DNA from: Tritrichomonas musculus
Taxonomy: Eukaryota > Parabasalia > Tritrichomonadida > Tritrichomonadidae
Assembly (NCBI GenBank): GCA_039105265.1
Contig: JAPFFF010000052.1
Span: 496,001 to 560,000 of the forward strand
Direction of reading: 5' to 3'
Length of the DNA: 64,000 nucleotides
Positions 16,808-26,592 of this stretch are shown piece by piece (position 1 is the first letter of the stretch; every line of letters starts with the position of its first letter). The notes beneath the pieces are model-generated. The model worked only from the letters and a program-made list of their open reading frames with translations, was not told the origin of the DNA and did not search any database. Position numbers and translations under genes: made by a program.

Positions 16808-19048
16808 ATGGACCATCGTCGATATTATCCTTCCCCATTTGAACAACAAACACTAAAATATGGTATCCATAAATATTTTTCTTTTCCTGAGAGATCAATA
16901 CAAAGGAATCTTATAACAAAAGAAATATCTCAAAAGCTTTTCCCAATGTATCCACATTGGACAATTGGTAATGTTCGAAGATTTTTTAATAATAATCAAA
17001 ATTATTATTTAAACACTCCACTTAAAGAAATTCAGGAATCGTCATCATTTAACAGATTTATTTCTGAAATCAAAAAAACAAATTTGCCTGCGCCAAATTT
17101 TAATATTTCTAACAGTCAGAAAGATGTGGAAAATTCTAATGCATCAAATTGCATTTCGAAAATCAATCCTCCTCAAATGCATTCAATAGCCACTCAAGCA
17201 TTTTCTGAATCTAGCAATGAAAAAGTTGCACTTATGAATAAGGCAAAATCAATTAATAAAGAAAAAAAATTAAGTATTAATTCAAAATTAAATGAAAGTA
17301 GACTCAATAAGTTCGAATTTAAAAATGAGGTTAACTTGAATGATGAAACAAGTTTATCAACTGTTCCAACTTTTAAACAATATTTTTCAGATTTAATATA
17401 TAATAGCATTGGAAACAACTTAACAAAATCCGGGAACGGTTATCGATTTTCAAATGAAATGATTGATTTTTCTTATTCAATAAAATATGGAACAAATCCA
17501 TATGGTCAACTTAGAGCATTTTTACCTTTTCCTTCTGAAGAAACTCTTAGAAAGAGAATGGAACATGATTTAGATTCAATTCAAAATAATATAATGGAAG
17601 ATGGTAATATGCATAAAATAACACAAATTATTTTTTCAAATAATTCCAATTATATATCAAAAATAAAAATTGATTGTATAATTTCAATAGATGCCATTGA
17701 AATTGCTTTATTTAAAAAGTCGGACTCTTTAATCAAAAATTTATTTATTTTCTATTTAATTCCGTTATTTGATGGAATAAAACCTTTCCCTATTAAAATT
17801 ATAACCCATCAAACTGGAAAAGCAAATTCAGAGACTTTAGATTTAATAAAGACTAAAATTAGTGAATTATTTAATGAAAATGCTCAAATCTGTCCACAGT
17901 ATATAGCAACTGACGGCGACTACGGCTATAGTTCAATGTATAAATCAGAATTTGATATTTTATACGATTATTTCAATAAAAATGATTTCAATGGTTTATG
18001 TGACTTCATTTCACATCTCAAAGAAAATTATTTTATGAGAAAAATATTATTAATTATTGCTGATATGATTCATTTCATCAAAAATAGACGAACTCAAATA
18101 GTATTTGATAAAATAGTTATGAAAGATAAAATTATACCTGTAGCTTGCTTAAATGATTTTTTAATTAATAGTGCTGCAATTGAAGATAAATCTTCTCTCA
18201 GTAAGCTACAGGATACATTTCCCATTGAATTATTTAATTTCCAGATTTTTAAAAATGTAATTAGTAGTGGAAATTTTGATTTGGCCTTATTTCTATTTCC
18301 CATTACTTGTTGGAACGAATGTTTCAATAACAACATAGTGGGAAAAGAAACAAGATTATTTCTTCTGCAATGTGCTATTTATGCATTCAAAAAATTTTAC
18401 GACATTCAAATAAAAAGTGGAAATAAATCCGAAATAATGCCACAATTGGCGATTAAGCGAGGCTTTGCCACATGCGTACTAATTTATAAAGAATTCAAAG
18501 AAAGCGAAGGTATTTTTATATTCGCAAAATACGGAACGATGCTGCAGGAGCACTTCCATGGTGTGATCCGAGGGATGACCCATGGAAGTGACACATTAGA
18601 AAACACTATTAGAAGCATAGTAAGAAGCAATATTATTGCAGATATTTCAAATAGACTTAAGAATCCAATTAAAAGGAAAACTAGATATTCTGTTGGGGGC
18701 ACACACTACAATCCTGCCATACATACACAAGAATACATATTTGATTTAGAACCAAAATTAATTGTAGAAAGATTATTGAAATTATCTATTTATGGAGAAT
18801 ACAAAGAATTTCCTGATCTCTTTCTACAGAAATTTATTTCATGGATTGATATTATAGGAATTGGTTCATTAAGAATTCATTGTACAGATAAACACTTTCA
18901 CTATGGCCGTAGGATCATCTCTAGAGAAATAACCAACTTTAATGAATCAAAGGAAAATATTCAAAATATGGATCCAGATCAACAATTTAAAAATGATATA
19001 GAAAAAATTAATAAATTGTTCGAAGAAGAAGAAGAATGTAATGAATAG
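16808..19048 (+). CDS. Transposase-like protein (DDE-type pattern)
   Basis: The product has 746 residues. The first 70 residues (FSFPERSIQRNLITKEISQK, then PHWTIGNVRRFFNNN) resemble a Myb/homeodomain-type DNA-binding helix bundle. A Ser/Asn-rich linker follows to about residue 180. The core has acidic residues in strand or turn settings: IISIDAIEIALF (D295), YIATDGDYGY (D369), IADMIHFIKNRR (D419, a DxxHxxKN pattern) and LQEHFHGVIRG (E581). Spacing and flanks recall P-element/hAT-like DDE transposases, but I cannot name the family. No terminal inverted repeats were found around it, so it may be an immobile copy, a domesticated gene, or part of a larger element. The frame is intact. Confidence 0.55.
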   Translation: MDHRRYYPSPFEQQTLKYGIHKYFSFPERSIQRNLITKEISQKLFPMYPHWTIGNVRRFFNNNQNYYLNTPLKEIQESSSFNRFISEIKKTNLPAPNFNISNSQKDVENSNASNCISKINPPQMHSIATQAFSESSNEKVALMNKAKSINKEKKLSINSKLNESRLNKFEFKNEVNLNDETSLSTVPTFKQYFSDLIYNSIGNNLTKSGNGYRFSNEMIDFSYSIKYGTNPYGQLRAFLPFPSEETLRKRMEHDLDSIQNNIMEDGNMHKITQIIFSNNSNYISKIKIDCIISIDAIEIALFKKSDSLIKNLFIFYLIPLFDGIKPFPIKIITHQTGKANSETLDLIKTKISELFNENAQICPQYIATDGDYGYSSMYKSEFDILYDYFNKNDFNGLCDFISHLKENYFMRKILLIIADMIHFIKNRRTQIVFDKIVMKDKIIPVACLNDFLINSAAIEDKSSLSKLQDTFPIELFNFQIFKNVISSGNFDLALFLFPITCWNECFNNNIVGKETRLFLLQCAIYAFKKFYDIQIKSGNKSEIMPQLAIKRGFATCVLIYKEFKESEGIFIFAKYGTMLQEHFHGVIRGMTHGSDTLENTIRSIVRSNIIADISNRLKNPIKRKTRYSVGGTHYNPAIHTQEYIFDLEPKLIVERLLKLSIYGEYKEFPDLFLQKFISWIDIIGIGSLRIHCTDKHFHYGRRIISREITNFNESKENIQNMDPDQQFKNDIEKINKLFEEEEECNE

Positions 19049-19099
19049 CTATTATATTTTCAAAACATAATTGGTAAATATTTATTCAAAAAGTTACAC

Positions 19100-19217
19100 A
19101 TAGACCAAATACCAAAAAAATTATTTTAAAAATTGAAAAAAAAAAAATAAAAAATAAAAAATATAAAAAATATAAAAAATAAAATAAATAAATAAAAAAT
19201 AAAAGATGATCAAATGC

Positions 19218-19252
<35 letters not shown>

Positions 19253-19264
19253 GTACTAGTTTTT
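19100..19264. repeat. Low-complexity A-rich tract and 32-base poly(T)
   Basis: An AAAAAATAAAA-type run at 19134-19204 is followed by an uninterrupted poly(T) at 19220-19251. It directly borders the left arm of the foldback structure. Confidence 0.8.
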
Positions 19265-20681
19265 TGCACAAAAAGTGCCCAAAAAGTGAAAAATACTGAA
19301 AAAGTTTCCCAAAAAGTGCTTTTTGCACAAAAAGTGACAAATTTGGAGAAAAAAAAAACTTAAATAAATCATAAATAGAATTAAAATGTTTTTATAAAAA
19401 TTATAATATAAAATGTATAAGTCCATATGAAATAAAAAATGGTATAAAATTGAGAAATGCAAATTATCCTATATATTTCATATATTTGATCTAATATTGT
19501 GAAAAAGGCAAATTATCATTTAATGTAGCTTGTATATTAATATTTGCGTGTCATTTTCGCGATAATATTGATACTTCAAATATTGATTGATTTTCTAAAA
19601 ATAAAAGAAAATTACTTATTTGAAATTATTTAACGTTAATTAACAAATTAGTCATCACCATTTTTAATTTAATAATGTTTTTTATGAGATAATTTTATAT
19701 TAAATGTGAGATATTATTTTCTCAGAAAAAAAACAAAATAATTAAAATTGATAATAAAATATTGAATGGCAATAGAAAAATTATTGAATTAATTATTATT
19801 ATATTTCATATTTATTTATTTTAATATGTTCATGCACTATACGGATATATAAACTTTAATCTGCTTATATAATATTATTAAACATATATTTAGTGGTTAT
19901 TTTATATGATATAAATGTTATATTTCATAGAATTCATATTTTATATTTTGTGAATAAAGTATAATTTTGAATAAAAATAATTATATATTGAATGCATTGA
20001 AATATTTATTTTTATAAACGGCTCTTTTATCTTTTATCGATTTATTTTACAATAGAAAAGATTTTTAATATTAATAATATGATATAATTATTTAGTATAT
20101 TGTTCATTATTTTGGAGTTCCTGATATTTTCCTTTATGTGGTGAAAATTGAACAATTTGATGAAAATATTATATCTTCTCTTAATCCAGTTACATAAACT
20201 AGCAATAAACGATATAAAGTAATTTAATGGTTATTATAGTTGTTCATTCTTATTCTTTCATTTGTTTTCATAGAATCTTATTTCAAAATATTATATCTTC
20301 TCTTCATCCAGTTATATAAACTAGCAATAAACGATATAAAGTAATTTAATGGCTATTATAGTTGTTCATTCTTATTCTTTCATTTGTTTTCATAGAATCT
20401 TATTAAGAAATTTAATATTTTTTTTTTTTTTTTTCCCTCTCTCTCCCCTCACTATTTCATTTAGTATATATTAGTATATAATAAATTGTAGTGTTATCTG
20501 ATATTATGATAACACAAATACTTTATTTATTTTATGCTTATTTCATACAAATCATCAATTTTCGATTTTGAATATGCTCATTGAATTATTTCAATGGATA
20601 AAATATAAAGAAATGATTTTTTAATCTCTAACTAACGACAGGTTTTTTGTTTTAAGTAATCAAATTATTACAATCAAGGAG
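19265..20681 (+). repeat. Left arm of the foldback element
   Basis: AT-rich and non-coding, 1417 bp. A frame inside the outer 200 bp also occurs in the other arm and encodes a Phe/Leu-rich low-complexity peptide, so it is not counted as a gene. The arm contains a 122-bp tandem duplication at 20163-20406. Confidence 0.88.
20163..20406 (+). repeat. 122-bp tandem duplication inside the foldback arm
   Basis: Two adjacent copies begin AAAATATTATATCTTCTCTT or AAAATATTATATCTTCTCTT-like with minor changes (for example GGTTATT versus GGCTATT). The same pair appears mirrored in the right arm at about 22440-22684, so the duplication predates arm duplication or was copied by conversion. Confidence 0.85.
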
Positions 20682-22164
20682 TTCATTTACATTAATATTA
20701 CATATTATAACTATCATATTTTAATTAAATACCTAAAATTGTGAATTCTTATATATTTTCAAAATATTGAAAAGATTGATAGAACAGATCCCAATATGAA
20801 TGATTATACATTTAATTTGTTAATATATATTAACTATCCATCATTAATCCAACTCAACCCATCATTATTATCATTCGTTCTATCAAAATCTTCATTTATA
20901 AATCATAAATATCACACTCTTTATCATTATTATCATTTGATTTGTAATAATACTCGTTTATTTAATATAATTACTAATCATGTTAGTATCACTCTAAAAT
21001 ATATGTCATAATTCTCCCAAGATTTTCATTAAATTGTTAATGTACAAATTAATTGGAAAATTATTGGAAATATATTTGTTATTTGGTTGACAAAGGCGTA
21101 TTTTAATGCAAATCACCGCAGGAGTTACTTTATGAGAAAAAGTAATACCATAAATTGACCGTGAAAAGAATGAAATCGTCAAAGATATAAAAAATATTTG
21201 TCGTTAAGTCTCTGAAACAGTAAATGATGCACAGCCGAACGTATACTACTAGGATAATGATAGAATGAGAGATAATTATAATAGATATATGAGAATAATG
21301 ATGTATATTTAATTACTATAACAGGTGTAGACACGCTAAAACAATTAACATACTATATATAGTTATCTTGGGATCAGATATGAGTCTATAGAAATATGCT
21401 AAGGTGTTAATCACGTTTCAGGAGCATAGTCACGTATCTTTATCTCGGTGCTGTCATCTCGAATTATCATCCAGGTATTATTATCCCGTTATTATCTCGG
21501 TGTTATTATCTCGAATTATTTTAGTGTAGCTACGCCTCTTATAATAACTACTGTATATGCCAGAATAATGGTAGAATGAGTGATAATCAAAGTATATTAA
21601 TAAGGATTATGATGTATTAAATGAAAATAATAATAGAATGAATGATATTATTGATTAAATGAGTGATAATTGCATTAACCAAATAAGAATTATGATAGTA
21701 TGAATAAGAATAATGTTAATATGATTGATAATTATAATATAAAAGTAAGAATTATGATGAATAAGCTGGAATAATGATTGAACTAGAGTTAATAATGATA
21801 GAATGATTGATAATAATGATTAAATAAATAACAATTATAATAAACAAGTAAATATTATGATAGAATGAAAAGAATAGTGATAAAATGAGTGATAATTTAA
21901 ATATATAAGTAAGAATTATGATGAATATACTAGGATAATGATTGAACGAATGATAATAATGATAACTTATCCTCGGATAAAGATTTTTTCTCCTGATCCA
22001 TTTTAGGATATTACCGTATGCTTAGTAATAATGATAGAATGAGTGATAATAATGATTGTTTATGCAGTAAAAAAATGATAGAAGAAACGAGAACGACTAT
22101 ATAAAAATAAATATTAAGGTTGATTCAAACAATGAAAAATTAAATTAATATTAACGCGAAAGAC
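20682..22164. other. Unique centre of the foldback element
   Basis: No supported gene. A 71-residue frame at 20796-21011 has Ser/Leu/Asn-rich low-complexity content and no sign of coding. From about 21240 to 22060 the sequence is a degenerate array of phrases like AATAATGATAGAATGAGTGA. A variant block at 21415-21560 has repeated TTATTATCTCG. Confidence 0.7.
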
Positions 22165-23582
22165 CTCCTTGATTGTAATAATTTGATTACTTAAAACAAA
22201 AAACCTGTCGTTAGTTAGAGATTAAAAAATCATTTCTTTATATTTTATCCATTGAAATAATTCAATGAGCATATTCAAAATCGAAAATTGATGATTTGTA
22301 TGAAATAAGCATAAAATAAATAAAGTATTTGTGTTATCATAATATCAGATAACACTACAATTTATTATATACTAATATATACTAAATGAAATAGTGAGGG
22401 GAGAGAGAGGGAAAAAAAAAAAAAAAAAATATTAAATTTCTTAATAAGATTCTATGAAAACAAATGAAAGAATAAGAATGAACAACTATAATAGCCATTA
22501 AATTACTTTATATCGTTTATTGCTAGTTTATATAACTGGATGAAGAGAAGATATAATATTTTGAAATAAGATTCTATGAAAACAAATGAAAGAATAAGAA
22601 TGAACAACTATAATAACCATTAAATTACTTTATATCGTTTATTGCTAGTTTATGTAACTGGATTAAGAGAAGATATAATATTTTCATCAAATTGTTCAAT
22701 TTTCACCACATAAAGGAAAATATCAGGAACTCCAAAATAATGAACAATATACTAAATAATTATATCATATTATTAATATTAAAAATCTTTTCTATTGTAA
22801 AATAAATCGATAAAAGATAAAAGAGCCGTTTATAAAAATAAATATTTCAATGCATTCAATATATAATTATTTTTATTCAAAATTATACTTTATTCACAAA
22901 ATATAAAATATGAATTCTATGAAATATAACATTTATATCATATAAAATAACCACTAAATATATGTTTAATAATATTATATAAGCAGATTAAAGTTTATAT
23001 ATCCGTATAGTGCATGAACATATTAAAATAAATAAATATGAAATATAATAATAATTAATTCAATAATTTTTCTATTGCCATTCAATATTTTATTATCAAT
23101 TTTAATTATTTTGTTTTTTTTCTGAGAAAATAATATCTCACATTTAATATAAAATTATCTCATAAAAAACATTATTAAATTAAAAATGGTGATGACTAAT
23201 TTGTTAATTAACGTTAAATAATTTCAAATAAGTAATTTTCTTTTATTTTTAGAAAATCAATCAATATTTGAAGTATCAATATTATCGCGAAAATGACACG
23301 CAAATATTAATATACAAGCTACATTAAATGATAATTTGCCTTTTTCACAATATTAGATCAAATATATGAAATATATAGGATAATTTGCATTTCTCAATTT
23401 TATACCATTTTTTATTTCATATGGACTTATACATTTTATATTATAATTTTTATAAAAACATTTTAATTCTATTTATGATTTATTTAAGTTTTTTTTTTCT
23501 CCAAATTTGTCACTTTTTGTGCAAAAAGCACTTTTTGGGAAACTTTTTCAGTATTTTTCACTTTTTGGGCACTTTTTGTGCA
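22165..23582 (-). repeat. Right arm of the foldback element
   Basis: Reverse complement of 19265-20681, 1418 bp, with one homopolymer length difference detected. It ends in CACTTTTTGTGCA next to unrelated sequence and a T-rich tract. Confidence 0.88.
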
Positions 23583-24681
23583 TTTCAAAATTTACCTTTT
23601 TTTTTTTTTTTTTAATATTCAATTATTATAATTTTTAAAATAATAACTTTTTAAAGAGAATTTTATCGAAGTCAATTCAAAATCTAAAATTTTTAAAATT
23701 ATAATTATCACAAAAATTTCTATAAAAATTTTAAATATTATTGTAGAATTATATTAATTAACATTATAAAATAATAATATAAGAAATAAATTAAAATTTA
23801 TCGAATGGAAAGAGTTTGGATACCTTTAGTGAATTGATGGAAAAAATTTAAATACAATTTAAGAAAAAATAGAAGATCAAATTTCCTTTTTATTTTTATT
23901 TTATTATATTATAAAAACTTATATAACAACAAAAGTCGACTTAAAAATGAAAAAGAAGAAGAAAATCTTAAAGGAAATTATCCCAAACTTTTTCAAAAAG
24001 AATTGAATTTTGGAATTTTTAAAAATGCATTTTTCATGTTAAATAAAATAAATATTTATTTATTAATGATTATACTAAATTTAATATAATATTATAGATA
24101 TTAGTAAACATAAATGAATATCTTTTTTTATGATATTTATAAGATATATTAATATTATTTATTTTAAAGAAAATACATAAATTTCACAAAACTCAACTCA
24201 AGAAATTGGATGAAACTTGGTAAACAGAATATGTAGATATCATATAATATTATATATCAAATAGAAGATATTCCTACGTTTTTTAATTTTTTTTGACAAA
24301 ACTCGTTATTCTGGCAGACCTATATTATATTGGCTAAAAGATCAATGAAGCAAAAAAGCAGATTCAAAATAAACAAAATAAATAATATTAAATATATTGA
24401 CTAAATTAGTACTTCTTCAAAGACTCGAAATGTTTGAGGAGAGGTGCGGACACCTACTTTACATTTTTAACGTTTATAAAAAATATGTATTTTCCTCTGT
24501 TTGAGGAAATAAAATTTATTCATATCACTTTTCATAAACGTATTATTTATGCATTTGAGAAAAAAAACGGCCTCTATTCAAAACATTGAATTTTCAATTC
24601 ACTTTTATTGCAATTCAATTAATTGAATTTTTTTTTATTCTATTAAATTTGATAAAAAAAAACGATTATTTTATTCATATC
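23583..24681. other. AT-rich spacer upstream of the RBR gene
   Basis: No gene seen in about 1.1 kb. A short hairpin AGGTG-CGGA-CACCT lies near 24443-24456, the most GC-rich spot in this stretch. Function unknown. Confidence 0.55.
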
Positions 24682-24687
24682 TTCACT
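24682..24687 (+). promoter_or_regulatory. Initiator element TCACTT of the RBR gene
   Basis: The predicted A+1 at 24685 lies 9 nt before the ATG at 24694. This rules against an in-frame ATG at 24586, whose extra 36 residues are low-complexity Phe/Ile/Leu. Confidence 0.7.
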
Positions 24688-24693
24688 TTTATA

Positions 24694-26592
24694 ATGGAGG
24701 AGAGAAAGATCCAAGCCATCAGAGCCTTTACAAATGATCTTATCACCAAAACAACACAAACTTTAAATGTTTCTCCAGAGATTGCTTTTCTCTTATTAGA
24801 CCATTTCCAATGGGATCCAGAAAAACTTAATTCACAATGGGAATCTTCACAGGAAGAAGTTCTTAAATCAATTCACATCCAATTAGGAAGCACAGCAGTT
24901 CCAACTCTTGAATCAAACCTTCTTCCAAGAGATTGTGGTGTTGGCCCTTGCCCAGCTTGCCATCGTGATAGAAGACTTGTTGAATTATACTGTGGACATA
25001 AAATATGCAATGATTGTTTAACAGAAGAAATCAAAAAAGCACTAGCTGAAAATACAATTCCAAGATGCCATCAAGATGATTGCAATACTGAAATTTTAGG
25101 AAATGCCGTTGAGAAATATGTCCCACACAACAATGCTGCCAAAGTTTATAAGTTCTGGAGAATTAATACATCATTTGAAAGCACTCATCTTACAGTTGCT
25201 ATTTGTCCAAACCCATTATGCAAACATTTAATTACACTTGGTGAAGGATTAGCACATGACCATGTTAAGTGTCCAAAATGCGATTTTGCTATCTGCTTGA
25301 AATGCCTTTCAGATTCTCATCCTCTTCATAATTGCGAACGTGTAATTAACTTTACTGAAACACTTCCAAAGGAATTCAACCAAATCCTTGAAGAAGAACA
25401 AAAGTGGTACAAGCGTGAAAAAGATTGCATCGAATGCCGAACAGAAAGTCAAAATGATGTCAAGCAGGCCTTTAATATCGATATCAAGGTCTTATTAAGA
25501 GAACAACAAAATGAACAGAAAGAAATTGCTCAACAAATCAAAAATACTGATCTTTTTGTTCAAGCAATTTTAACCGAAATCAGCCAACTTGATGATAAAA
25601 TAAAGCAATATGAAGAAAAGAAAAGATCCCCACAAAGAATTGAAGAATTGAAGAAACAAATTGATTCTTTAAATGACGAAATCGAACATTATAAAGCATT
25701 CAAGACCCAATTACAAAAAGATAACGAAGCTAGAAAGGAACAAAGAAAGAAAGAGCTTGCCTTTATTGATAGCCAAAACAAACTTTTCTTATCAGCTTGC
25801 ACTGATCGTAATAAATATGATGAGATCATTAAACAATATAGAGACAATTGGGAACAATATGCACAAGAAAAAGCTACAGCTGTCTTGGATGAAGAAGATT
25901 ATATTCGTCAAAACACTGTAATTTGTCCTGCCTGCAGCTCAAGATTCTACAAAGATTGTGGATGCAATGAAGTTGTTTGTACATGTGGGCACGATTTTTG
26001 CACCATTTGTAATGAACCTTGGGTCACTCATGAAAAAGGATTTTATTATTGTCCAAACAACGAACTTTCAAACAAAAAGTTTGATTATGAAGATAGTAAT
26101 GATGTTAGATTCTTTTCAAATCCAATGAATTTGCAAAAGAAAGTTCATTATCACAAGTGGAAGCACTTCCATGATCTTTTCCTCACACAAAAAGCTAAAT
26201 ACGATGAAATATTCAAAAAGTACTTATTAGGTAAAGATAAGAAACCCCAGAAGGACCAGTCTTTGACTGATGATGATCTCTGCCCATTCACAAAGCTTGC
26301 CAGACACCTTGAACAAGAAAATAGCGAAGAAGGAAGAAATGATGCTTTGAAATTGGTAAGCAACGTCCTTTACGCTCAATCTTTAATTGCTTATGGAACC
26401 GCTGCACTCTATTATATTAATGTTACTGAGTTTACTCAAGAATACACTGAAAAGCTTCAAAACCTCGAGAAAAAAGAAGATGAGCTTGTTCAATTGCTTG
26501 ATGAACCTGTTTCTCACCAACCACAAGAATTTCAAGACAAATTGACTGAACTCAAAGGAGAAGTTGAAAATATTTTAAGTATTAAGCTTTAA
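24694..26592 (+). CDS. RBR-type E3 ubiquitin ligase with coiled-coil insertion
   Basis: The product has 632 residues. A UBA-like helical segment (PEIAFLLLDHFQWDPEKLNS) precedes RING1, which starts at CPAC (residues 86-89) and continues through YCGHKICNDCL. The IBR zinc domain runs from C171 to about C214 (ICPNPLCKH, CPKCDFAICLKCL). A 195-residue segment follows, largely coiled coil (~245-385). RING2/Rcat then begins at CPAC (411-414); C424 in CGCNEVVC aligns with the catalytic cysteine that forms the ubiquitin thioester in Parkin and HHARI. The tail is helical, Ariadne-like. RBR ligases pass ubiquitin from E2 to this cysteine and then to substrate. The long coiled coil between IBR and Rcat is unusual. 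It is an ordinary host gene with an Inr. Confidence 0.88.
   Translation: MEERKIQAIRAFTNDLITKTTQTLNVSPEIAFLLLDHFQWDPEKLNSQWESSQEEVLKSIHIQLGSTAVPTLESNLLPRDCGVGPCPACHRDRRLVELYCGHKICNDCLTEEIKKALAENTIPRCHQDDCNTEILGNAVEKYVPHNNAAKVYKFWRINTSFESTHLTVAICPNPLCKHLITLGEGLAHDHVKCPKCDFAICLKCLSDSHPLHNCERVINFTETLPKEFNQILEEEQKWYKREKDCIECRTESQNDVKQAFNIDIKVLLREQQNEQKEIAQQIKNTDLFVQAILTEISQLDDKIKQYEEKKRSPQRIEELKKQIDSLNDEIEHYKAFKTQLQKDNEARKEQRKKELAFIDSQNKLFLSACTDRNKYDEIIKQYRDNWEQYAQEKATAVLDEEDYIRQNTVICPACSSRFYKDCGCNEVVCTCGHDFCTICNEPWVTHEKGFYYCPNNELSNKKFDYEDSNDVRFFSNPMNLQKKVHYHKWKHFHDLFLTQKAKYDEIFKKYLLGKDKKPQKDQSLTDDDLCPFTKLARHLEQENSEEGRNDALKLVSNVLYAQSLIAYGTAALYYINVTEFTQEYTEKLQNLEKKEDELVQLLDEPVSHQPQEFQDKLTELKGEVENILSIKL

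Larger units (their letters stand above)
19265..23582. mobile_element. Large foldback element with 1.42-kb inverted arms
   Basis: Bases 19265-20681 reappear in reverse complement at 22165-23582. Opposed positions sum to 42847 at the outer ends and 42846 at the inner ends. The single-base shift is explained by a T17/A18 homopolymer (about 20417 and 22422). All stretches I compared matched essentially base for base. The outer end is TGCACAAAAAGTGCCCAAAA, carrying repeated CAAAAAGTG motifs. The centre (20682-22164) holds no convincing gene, so the structure is non-autonomous if it is a transposon. I saw no clear target-site duplication; both flanks are poly(T) tracts. Alternatives are an inverted duplication formed by break repair, or two insertions in opposite orientation. 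Confidence 0.8.

Noticed and set aside
19256-19462. Phe/Leu-rich 68-residue frame in the foldback arm, also at 23385-23615
   Set aside because: The frame is duplicated only because the arm is; composition is low-complexity and there is no promoter or homologue.
20796-21011. 71-residue frame in the foldback centre
   Set aside because: Asn/Ser/Leu low-complexity with no initiator; likely chance.
24443-24456. Small AGGTG/CACCT hairpin as a regulatory RNA
   Set aside because: Only 5 bp of stem and no supporting context.
24586-24693. Upstream extension of the RBR protein by 36 residues
   Set aside because: Low-complexity hydrophobic sequence lying before the TCACTT initiator; it would not be in the mRNA.
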